Below are positions 6,245 through 11,006 of a DNA stretch of 11,006 nt, piece after piece (within the stretch, counting starts at the first letter, position 1; every line of letters begins with the position of its first letter). The DNA lies in assembly GCA_946615275.1 (NCBI GenBank), contig CAMOHV010000017.1, positions 1-11,006 on the forward strand, in the 5' to 3' direction. The stretch comes from an uncultured Verrucomicrobiota bacterium. GTDB lineage: Bacteria; Verrucomicrobiota; Kiritimatiellia; RFP12; UBA1067. The position numbers and the translations under genes are program-made. A model generated the notes under the pieces. The model was given only the letters and a program-made list of their open reading frames with translations, did not search any database and was not told the origin of the DNA.

Positions 6245-6557
6245 GCCGCGGCGGCCCGGCCGCCCGCCGCTCGAACCGGACAACCCAACGCCCGAGTGGC
6301 GCGAGCAGAGACGGAAGGAAGGAAGGATGCCCATGACGAAGGCCGAGATACGCGATCTGGTCCGGCGCGTGGTGAAGAGGCAGTTCGACCCCGTGGCGAA
6401 GCGGGTGTGCCGACTCTACCTGGCGGGCTACTGGCACGAGGACGTGTGCAGGCTCGCCAAGATCGGGAGGGACGAGCTCGACCGGGTCCGGCGGAGGCTC
6501 GCGCGGGACTTCATCGAGGCGGGCGTCCACTTGAGAAAGCCGGTGGCCCATGCTTGA
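6225..6557 (+). CDS. Small AT-hook / helix-turn-helix DNA-binding protein
   Basis: 110 aa, Arg-rich. The N-terminus contains RRPGRPPLEP (9-18), an AT-hook-like GRP core. The region from about residue 55 to 105 (AKRVCRLYLAGYWHEDVCRLAKIGRDELDRVRRRL) resembles a sigma-region-4-like or phage-type helix-turn-helix: a helix, a short turn, then a recognition helix. No other domain was recognised. The ATG at 6225 has GGAG 7 bases upstream, and the gene overlaps both neighbours (20 and 8 bases), so it is an integral operon member. Possible roles are operon regulation, or a replication-initiation or loading adaptor for the following helicase; neither is shown. Confidence 0.7.
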   Translation: MQTNDDEPRRPGRPPLEPDNPTPEWREQRRKEGRMPMTKAEIRDLVRRVVKRQFDPVAKRVCRLYLAGYWHEDVCRLAKIGRDELDRVRRRLARDFIEAGVHLRKPVAHA

Positions 6558-8241
6558 GCTGCGCCCGTACCAGAAGGAGGCCGTCGAGGCGACCTACCGC
6601 TACCTTCGCGAGAAGGAGGGGAACCCCTGCGTCGAAATCCCGACTGCGGGCGGCAAGTCGCTCTGCATCGCGCGGATCGCGGCGGACGCCGTGACGCTCT
6701 GGGGCGGCAGGGTCATGGTCCTCGCGCACGTGCGAGAGCTGCTTGAGCAGAACGCCGAGAAGATCGCGCGCCTCTGCCCCGGCATCCCGGTCGGCGTCTA
6801 CAGCGCCGGCCTGAGACGGCGGGACGCGGAGCAGCCCATCGTCGTCGGCGGCATCCAGAGCGTCTACGACAAGGCCGAGACGTTCGGCAGGCGGGATCTC
6901 CTCGTCATCGACGAGGCGCATCTCGTGCCGCCCGACGGCGAGGGGATGTACCGGACGTTCCTCGAGGCGATGAAGCGCATCAACCCCCTGGTGCGACTCA
7001 TCGGCTTCACTGCGACGCCTTTCAGATTGGATAACGGAAGCATCTGCAAGCCCGGGAACCTCCTGAACGACATCTGCTACAAGGTCGGGATCAAGACCCT
7101 CATCGCGCAGGGATACCTCTCGCCGATCACGAGCAAGGCGGGCCATTCGTCGATCCGGCTCGACGGCCTGCACACGCGCGCCGGCGAGTTCGTGCAGGAG
7201 GAGGTCGAGGAGGCCATGAACGGCTCCCTCGCCGTGATGTCGGCCTGCACCGACGCCGTGAAGCAGGCCGAGGGCCGGAAGACGGTCATCGTGTTCTGCT
7301 CGTCCGTGGAACACGCGCGACACGTCGCGAGCAAGCTCCGCAATCTCACGAAGGACGAGACGGCCGTTCTCATGGGGGAGACCCCGTCGCAGGAGCGCGA
7401 GACGATCCTCCGCCGCTTCAGGGGCGTCGACCTCCGCCCCGACCTCTTCGGCGTTCCGGAGAAGCCGATCCGCTGGCTCTGCAACGTCTCGGTGTGCACC
7501 ACCGGGCTCGACATCCCCAACATCGACTGCGTGGTGCTGCTGCGCCCGACGCAGTCGGCCGGGCTCTACGTGCAAATGGTCGGACGGGGCTTCCGGCTGT
7601 CGCCCGAGACCGGCAAGCGCAACTGTCTCGTCCTGGACTACGGCGGCAACATCGAACGACATGGCCCGGTGGACGCCGTCCAGGTCCGCGAGCCGGGCCA
7701 CGGACCGAAGCGCGACGCCCCGCTCGCCAAGGAGTGCCCCAGCTGCCGCGAGATGGTCCACCCGGCCGTCATGCTCTGTCCCAAGTGCGGCTACGAGTGG
7801 CCGCGGCCGCAGAACGAGCGCATCACCGCCGACGCCTCGCGCCTCGCCATCCTCTCCGGCGAGTACGAGGACGAGGAGATCCCGGTGCGGAGCGTCTCCT
7901 ACGCCTACCACACGAAGCGCGACGCCAGGCCGGGAGCCCTGCCGACGATGCGCGTCACCTACTCGGAGGACCTTCTCCACCAGTACTCCGAGTGGCTCTG
8001 CGTCCAGCACACGGGCTTCCCGCGGACGAAGTTCTGCAACTGGTGGAAGCGCCGGTCCGGCGGAGGCGAGCCGCCGGACACCGTGGCCGAGGCCGTCGAG
8101 CTCGCCAACGACGGCGGACTCCTCGTTCCCGAAACCATCACCGTCCGCCACGTCGCCGGCGAGCGTTACCCCAGGATCGTCGGCTACCACTTCCCCCCAA
8201 CTTCACGTCCCGACTGCCCGGACGACGAACTGCCATTCTAG
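6550..8241 (+). CDS. RadD-like SF2 DEAH-box helicase with zinc ribbon
   Basis: 563 aa. An N-terminal LRPYQKEAV Q-motif region, Walker A PTAGGKS (31-37), DEAH at 121-124, TAT at 154-156, motif V TTGLDIPN (317-324), motif VI QMVGRGFR (342-349), then a four-cysteine zinc ribbon C396/C399/C410/C413. The C-terminal 150 residues have no motif I recognise. The order, 'LRPYQ' start, AGLRRR segment and zinc ribbon closely resemble E. coli RadD (YejH), an ATPase that assists RecA-mediated strand exchange and processes recombination intermediates. Walker A has A instead of the usual G before GKS (TAGGKS), which is tolerated in this group. It overlaps the preceding gene by 8 bases with only a weak ribosome site, suggesting coupling. 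In this cassette it would drive branch migration or unwind forks; a phage replicative helicase role is the alternative. Confidence 0.85.
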   Translation: MLELRPYQKEAVEATYRYLREKEGNPCVEIPTAGGKSLCIARIAADAVTLWGGRVMVLAHVRELLEQNAEKIARLCPGIPVGVYSAGLRRRDAEQPIVVGGIQSVYDKAETFGRRDLLVIDEAHLVPPDGEGMYRTFLEAMKRINPLVRLIGFTATPFRLDNGSICKPGNLLNDICYKVGIKTLIAQGYLSPITSKAGHSSIRLDGLHTRAGEFVQEEVEEAMNGSLAVMSACTDAVKQAEGRKTVIVFCSSVEHARHVASKLRNLTKDETAVLMGETPSQERETILRRFRGVDLRPDLFGVPEKPIRWLCNVSVCTTGLDIPNIDCVVLLRPTQSAGLYVQMVGRGFRLSPETGKRNCLVLDYGGNIERHGPVDAVQVREPGHGPKRDAPLAKECPSCREMVHPAVMLCPKCGYEWPRPQNERITADASRLAILSGEYEDEEIPVRSVSYAYHTKRDARPGALPTMRVTYSEDLLHQYSEWLCVQHTGFPRTKFCNWWKRRSGGGEPPDTVAEAVELANDGGLLVPETITVRHVAGERYPRIVGYHFPPTSRPDCPDDELPF

Positions 8242-8260
8242 CCCCTCGAGGAACGCAACC

Positions 8261-8422
8261 ATGAAGCAACCCGATCCCCATCGGCCGGACGAGATTCCGG
8301 AGAACATCCGCGAGGCCGTTCATATCGTGGCCGTCGCGCTGGCGCGCAAGTGGAAGATTTCACTGGATAGTTCGCGCCAAAAGAGCTCTTATACGCCCGA
8401 CAAGGAGGCAACCACCCCATGA
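8261..8422 (+). CDS. 53-aa ORF heading the recombinase module
   Basis: ATG at 8261 with GAGGAA 7 bases upstream. The stop TGA overlaps the DUF2924 ATG as ATGA. The product (MKQPDPHRPDEIPENIREAV...) has a proline-rich N-terminus, a central amphipathic helix (about residues 15-35) and a polar tail. The family was not recognised. A well-placed ribosome site and exact coupling to the next gene argue it is real. Slightly lower GC around 8360-8400 than in neighbours. Confidence 0.6.
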   Translation: MKQPDPHRPDEIPENIREAVHIVAVALARKWKISLDSSRQKSSYTPDKEATTP

Positions 8423-8850
8423 CGAAGCAAACCGTATTGCAGCAGATCGCCCGCATCCGCGAGGCGAAGGTCGAAGACCTGATCCAACAGTACCGCGACC
8501 TCTTCGGCCGCGAGCCGCCCACCCGCGACTACCAGCACCTGCGCCGCGTCCTGGTGCATCGCATCCAGGAGATCCACTTCGGCGCGCTCGACGAGGAGAC
8601 GCGCCGGAAGCTCCTCGAGGCGGGGCGCGAGGTCGGGCGCCGCGAGCGCGGCGCAGCCCGGCTCGACGCCGCCCGCGGCACGCAGTGGCGGCGCGAGTGG
8701 AACGGGACGACCTACGTCGTCACCGCCACGGGCGATGGCCGCTACGAATGGAACGGCGCCGTCTACGGATCGCTCACCGCGGTGGCGACGGCGATCACGG
8801 GGACGCACCGCAACGGGAAGAAGTGGTTCCTGGAGGGCGGGCGGACATGA
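8419..8850 (+). CDS. DUF2924 protein (recombinase-associated)
   Basis: 143 aa. Matches the DUF2924 pattern as I remember it: an N-terminal helix pair 'LIQQYRDLFGREPP', 'HLRRVLVHRIQEIHFGAL', then after an Arg-rich linker GTQWRREWNGTTYVV, a GRYEWNGAVYGSLTAVATAITGTHRNG segment and a final WFL. Known: DUF2924 genes sit next to serine recombinases in many bacterial genomes and prophages, with no proven biochemical role. The C-terminal WNG...SL..A...ITGT part resembles small DNA-binding/SAND-like folds called RAMA, which would fit a DNA-targeting accessory. AAGGAGG lies 10 bases before the start. Its stop overlaps the recombinase ATG as ATGA, so the two are translated together. Confidence 0.85.
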   Translation: MTKQTVLQQIARIREAKVEDLIQQYRDLFGREPPTRDYQHLRRVLVHRIQEIHFGALDEETRRKLLEAGREVGRRERGAARLDAARGTQWRREWNGTTYVVTATGDGRYEWNGAVYGSLTAVATAITGTHRNGKKWFLEGGRT

Positions 8851-10127
8851 ACGACGTCGTCCGCGCGGCCTGCTACGGGCGCAAGTCCACCGGGCACAAC
8901 CTCGACCTCGAGGTCAACTCCATCGAGGCGCAGCGCCAGTTCTGCGAGTCCTTCATCGCCGCCCACGCCGGCGAGGGGTGGGAGGCCGTGCCCGAGCGCT
9001 ACGACGATGCGGCCGTCTCGGGCGCGAAGGCGGACAGGCCGGCGCTGAACCGTCTCCTCGCCGACGCGAGGGCTGGGAAGTTCCAGGTCGTCGTCTGCTA
9101 CAAGCTGGACCGAATCAGCCGCAACCTGCGCGACTTCATCGAAATCACCGAGACGCTGCAGAGGTGCGGGGTGCGCCTGGCCTGCGTCGCGCACCCCATC
9201 GACACGGGCACGGCCGCCGGCCGCGCGTTCATCCAGGTCATGGCCGTCTTCGCCCAGCTGGAGCGCGACCAGGGGGCCGAGAGGGTGAGGGACCGCGTGC
9301 GCGCCGTGCGCCGGAAGGGCGGCTACATCGGCGGCGCGACGCCGTTCGGGTACCTTGCCAGGGACAAGCACCTCGTGCCGGACCCGGAGCGGCGCGAAGC
9401 GGTGCGGCTCATCTACGAGGCGTTCCGGCGGACCGGCTCCGTGAAGGAGGCCGGGCGGACCGTCGCCTCGCTGGGCGTCACGCGCCCCGACGGCCGCCCC
9501 TGGAACCTGCCCTTCATCAAGCGCATCCTCGGGAACCGCGTCTACGTGGGCGAGGTCGAGTTCGAGGGCAGCGTCGTGAAGGGCGAGAACGAGCCCATCG
9601 TCGAAAAGGATCTCTGGGAGGGGGTTCAGACCATCCTCCGCGAGCGGAGGTCGGCGGGCGCGCGCCAGCGGCCGTCGGGGGAGCCGCATCCGCTCGCGGG
9701 ACTCGTGCGCTGCGGCACGTGCGGATCGGCGATGAGCGGGATCATGGCGAAGGGCCGCCATCACAACGGAAAGGTTTACTGGTACTTCTCGTGCCGGAAG
9801 GACGCCAAGCGGCCGGACCACAAGTGCGCGACGGGGCGCATCCCCGGCGGGATTCTCGAGAAGGCCGTCCTCGACCGGGTCTCCGAAATGCTCCGCTCCC
9901 CGGAGTTCTCGAGGATGGTTGCGGAGGATGTCGAATCGGCGCCGGCCGAGGTGCGGCACGAGTTCGAGAACGTCACGGAGTTCTGGTCCGGGCTCTTCCC
10001 GGCCGAGAAGTGGCGCCTGCTCAAGACGCTCGTCGAGAGCGTGACCGTGCTGCCCGACGAGATCGCCATCAAGGTCAGGACGAAGGGCGTGGCCCTCATC
10101 ATGGAGGAACTCAGGAATGCCAGATGA
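8847..10127 (+). CDS. Serine recombinase (large-serine-recombinase type, short C-terminus)
   Basis: 426 aa from the ATG at 8847, which overlaps the DUF2924 stop and has GGAGG 10 bases upstream. N-terminal resolvase domain (about 5-150): YGRKS with catalytic S14, VSGAKADRPAL, KLDRISR (86-92), FAQLERD. Recombinase domain (about 160-275): GGYIGGATPFGY, PFIKRILGNRVYVGEV. Zinc beta-ribbon: C289, C292, C316, C327. Predicted to integrate or excise the element through a covalent 5'-phosphoserine intermediate. Typical members carry a long coiled coil after the zinc ribbon. Here only about 20 residues separate the post-ribbon helix from the 'FW..L...EKWRLLKTLVESV' end, so the coiled coil seems missing. 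The usual I/T in ERxxxxER is Gly (ERDQGAER). The reading frame is intact and all catalytic landmarks are present, so activity is likely; an IS607-type or invertase role is less likely. Confidence 0.9.
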   Translation: MNDVVRAACYGRKSTGHNLDLEVNSIEAQRQFCESFIAAHAGEGWEAVPERYDDAAVSGAKADRPALNRLLADARAGKFQVVVCYKLDRISRNLRDFIEITETLQRCGVRLACVAHPIDTGTAAGRAFIQVMAVFAQLERDQGAERVRDRVRAVRRKGGYIGGATPFGYLARDKHLVPDPERREAVRLIYEAFRRTGSVKEAGRTVASLGVTRPDGRPWNLPFIKRILGNRVYVGEVEFEGSVVKGENEPIVEKDLWEGVQTILRERRSAGARQRPSGEPHPLAGLVRCGTCGSAMSGIMAKGRHHNGKVYWYFSCRKDAKRPDHKCATGRIPGGILEKAVLDRVSEMLRSPEFSRMVAEDVESAPAEVRHEFENVTEFWSGLFPAEKWRLLKTLVESVTVLPDEIAIKVRTKGVALIMEELRNAR

Positions 10128-10509
10128 AATCCGCTACGAGGTCGCCCCCGACGGCGATCTGATCGTCCACGTTCCCATGCGATGGAAGAAGGCGTCCCGG
10201 CGGACCGTCGCGGAGGATGCCGGCGGGCTCCCGGCCGACACGCCCCTGGCCCAGACGGCGGGCCGGGCGCTCGCCTGGAAGGAGCAGCTCGAACGGGGGG
10301 ACTTCCCGACGGCCAAGGCGATGGCCGAGTCCCTCGGCTACGATCCGAGCTACTTCCGGCACATCCTCAACATCGCGTTCCTGTCGCCGCGGGTCCTGAA
10401 GGCCATCGCCACCGGGCGGGGGCTGCCGCCCGACCTCTCCGTCGCGAAGCTCATGCGCGTGCGCGACCTCGTGTGGGACGAGCAGGAACGGGAGCTCGGG
10501 TTCGCGTAG
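10117..10509 (+). CDS. Helix-turn-helix companion of the serine recombinase
   Basis: 130 aa, overlapping the recombinase end by 11 bases with GGAGGA 8 bases before its ATG. The N-terminal 35 residues are strand-rich and basic (VHVPMRWKKASRRT). The rest is helical: LAQTAGRALAWKEQLERGDF, then a clear HTH (PTAKAMAESLGYDPSYFRHILNIAFLSP, about 63-90), then ATGRGLPPDLSVAKLM and WDEQERELGFA. This matches, from memory, a conserved ORF found downstream of recombinases in DUF2924-containing modules ('...A.A..W...LE.G....ELA...G....YV.R.L.L..LAP.I..AI..G..P..L....L......W..Q...LGF'), with a ParB/KorB-like HTH. Likely role: DNA-binding accessory or directionality factor for the recombinase (inferred). 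It is the last gene of the operon, followed by a strong hairpin. Confidence 0.8.
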   Translation: MPDEIRYEVAPDGDLIVHVPMRWKKASRRTVAEDAGGLPADTPLAQTAGRALAWKEQLERGDFPTAKAMAESLGYDPSYFRHILNIAFLSPRVLKAIATGRGLPPDLSVAKLMRVRDLVWDEQERELGFA

Positions 10510-10533
10510 GAGCACGACAGGAAGAGGTCGTCG

Positions 10534-10570
10534 AAAGGGCCGTCCCGCGAGTGTGCGGGGGCGGCCCTTT
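10534..10570 (+). terminator. Probable intrinsic terminator of the plus-strand operon
   Basis: Hairpin 25 bases after the last stop: AAAGGGCCG and CCCGC pair with GCGGG and CGGCCCTTT around a 6-base loop, with small internal bulges. The downstream strand is moderately T-rich (TTTCCGTTTCGTC) rather than a clean T-run. The stem is very GC-rich. Confidence 0.7.
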
Positions 10571-10738
10571 CCGTTTCGTCTCCGTCTCTGGAATGCTCTC
10601 GCGCGCGCGAAGGAGGAGGGCGGCAAGGGTATGAAAACACACCCGCCGACGAAGGTGCCGCCTTCATGCGATGACTCTACAAAACACGCGTCCCTGCGGC
10701 GTTTCCGAAGCTCGCAAATGCTCTCCAGAGTAGGGCTT

Positions 10739-10835
10739 GAGTGAAGGAGTCGGAGTGAAGGAGTTCCTCCTTCACTTCAGAGACAGAGACGCGTTTCCGG
10801 GCCCGGAAACGCCCGAAAACGGCCGAGTGAAGGAG
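10739..10835. repeat. GAGTGAAGGAG repeats (three direct, one inverted)
   Basis: Exact GAGTGAAGGAG at 10739-10749, 10753-10763 and 10825-10835. CTCCTTCACT at 10767-10776 forms a perfect 10-base-arm hairpin with 10754-10763 around a 3-base loop. The first two copies are spaced 14 bases apart. This could be a binding-site array or a recombinase arm site. Confidence 0.75.
10791..10812. repeat. 22-base perfect palindrome
   Basis: GCGTTTCCGGG followed directly by its reverse complement, no spacer. Its right half (GCCCGGAAACGC including the next base) recurs exactly at 10860-10871, in degenerate form at 10811-10822, and inverted (GCGTTTCCGA) at 10699-10708. A dimeric DNA-binding protein site is likely. 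Confidence 0.8.
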
Positions 10836-10872
10836 CAGAGGCGCTTTCACCCGAAAGACGCCCGGAAACGCG

Positions 10873-10897
10873 CGAGGCCCGCCAGTAGCGGGCCTCG
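10873..10897 (-). terminator. Hairpin, probable terminator downstream of tRNA-Arg
   Basis: Perfect 10-base stem CGAGGCCCGC / GCGGGCCTCG with a 5-base loop, 57 bases beyond the tRNA 3' end on the minus strand. The minus-strand sequence after it is CGCGTTTCC, with only three T, so termination strength is uncertain. Confidence 0.55.
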
Positions 10898-10953
10898 TGG
10901 CGATTCCGCGTTTATTCGCCGTCGGCATAGAGACGGAGGTTACGCGGGGAAGA

Positions 10954-11006
10954 TGGTGCGTCTGGCGGGGATCGAACCCACAACCTTCAGCTCCGGAGGC
11001 TGACGC
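10954..11006 (-). tRNA. tRNA-Arg (anticodon CCG), 3' part; cut by window edge
   Basis: Reading the minus strand from base 11006: anticodon stem TCAGC/GCTGA closes the 7-base loop CTCCGGA (anticodon CCG, decoding CGG, Arg). A short variable loop follows, then the T arm GTGGG-TTCGATC-CCCGC, the acceptor strand CAGACGC, discriminator A and an encoded CCA (TGG at 10954-10956 on plus). The D arm and 5' acceptor strand lie outside the window. Confidence 0.93.

Larger units (their letters stand above)
10571..10953. other. Gene-free region with palindromes and short repeats
   Basis: No convincing gene on either strand; open frames here are short, and the plus-strand one runs into the antisense of the tRNA. 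It holds three direct copies and one inverted copy of GAGTGAAGGAG, a 22-base palindrome, direct and inverted GCCCGGAAACGC copies and a hairpin near the tRNA. It lies between the recombinase module and a tRNA gene, where an element end or a recombination site would be expected. Confidence 0.7.

Noticed and set aside
6511..8190. 559-aa minus-strand open frame
   Set aside because: Antisense of the RadD-like helicase. Long only because GC-rich DNA has few stops; no recognisable domain.
8685..8846. N-terminal extension of the recombinase frame
   Set aside because: Lies inside DUF2924. The ATG at 8847 with its ribosome site and ATGA overlap is the natural start, just before the YGRKS active-site motif.
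8763..9959. 398-aa minus-strand open frame
   Set aside because: Antisense of the serine recombinase, with biased composition and no motif.
10739..10871. CRISPR array
   Set aside because: Repeats are 11-12 bases with irregular spacing and mixed orientation. No constant-length spacers and no cas genes.
10737..11003. 88-aa plus-strand ORF ending near VRLAGIEPTT
   Set aside because: Its C-terminus is the antisense translation of the tRNA-Arg gene, a well-known false protein. The rest reads through palindromes.

Overview
The window is a high-GC bacterial segment that looks like part of an integrated mobile element. The right two thirds (about 3.5-10.5 kb) is a tightly packed plus-strand operon of phage-type recombination genes. 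It ends in a serine-recombinase module and stops just short of a tRNA-Arg(CCG) gene that runs off the right edge on the minus strand. No capsid, tail, terminase or lysis gene is visible, so this is either the early region of a prophage or an integrative element/satellite. The host cannot be fixed from the sequence. GYF_2 domains and the recombinase/DUF2924 module would fit a high-GC Gram-negative such as the Planctomycetes-Verrucomicrobia-Lentisphaerae group or an alphaproteobacterium; this is a weak inference.

Left region (168-3353, minus strand): a divergent cargo operon. A near-consensus promoter (TTGACC, 17-base spacer, TATAAT) with a 13-base palindrome over its -35 box drives five genes. 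In order they are a 50-aa ORF (apparently leaderless), a 576-aa membrane protein with two GYF_2 domains and a C-terminal HNH nuclease, an Imm33/DUF2185-like immunity protein, a 63-aa hydrophobic small protein, and a stand-alone M41 (FtsH-type) zinc-peptidase-like protein. The last three genes are joined by ATGA stop/start overlaps. I read this as a toxin-immunity locus with two extra partners; I do not know a described system with this exact set.

Middle region (3493-8241, plus strand): RecE/ExoVIII-type PD-(D/E)XK exonuclease, Sak4-like RecA-fold ATPase (AAA_24), a small cysteine protein, a DUF669 protein (probable ssDNA-binding), a RusA Holliday-junction resolvase, a small AT-hook/helix-turn-helix protein and a RadD-like SF2 helicase with a zinc ribbon. 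Together these give end resection, strand annealing or pairing, strand protection, branch processing and resolution: a complete phage-style homologous recombination or replication-repair set.

Right region (8261-11006): a 53-aa ORF, DUF2924, a 426-aa serine recombinase and a helix-turn-helix companion protein, again with overlapping starts and stops, closed by a strong hairpin. About 380 bases without a gene follow. They hold a 22-base perfect palindrome, repeated GAGTGAAGGAG and GCCCGGAAACGC motifs and a second hairpin, and then comes the tRNA-Arg.
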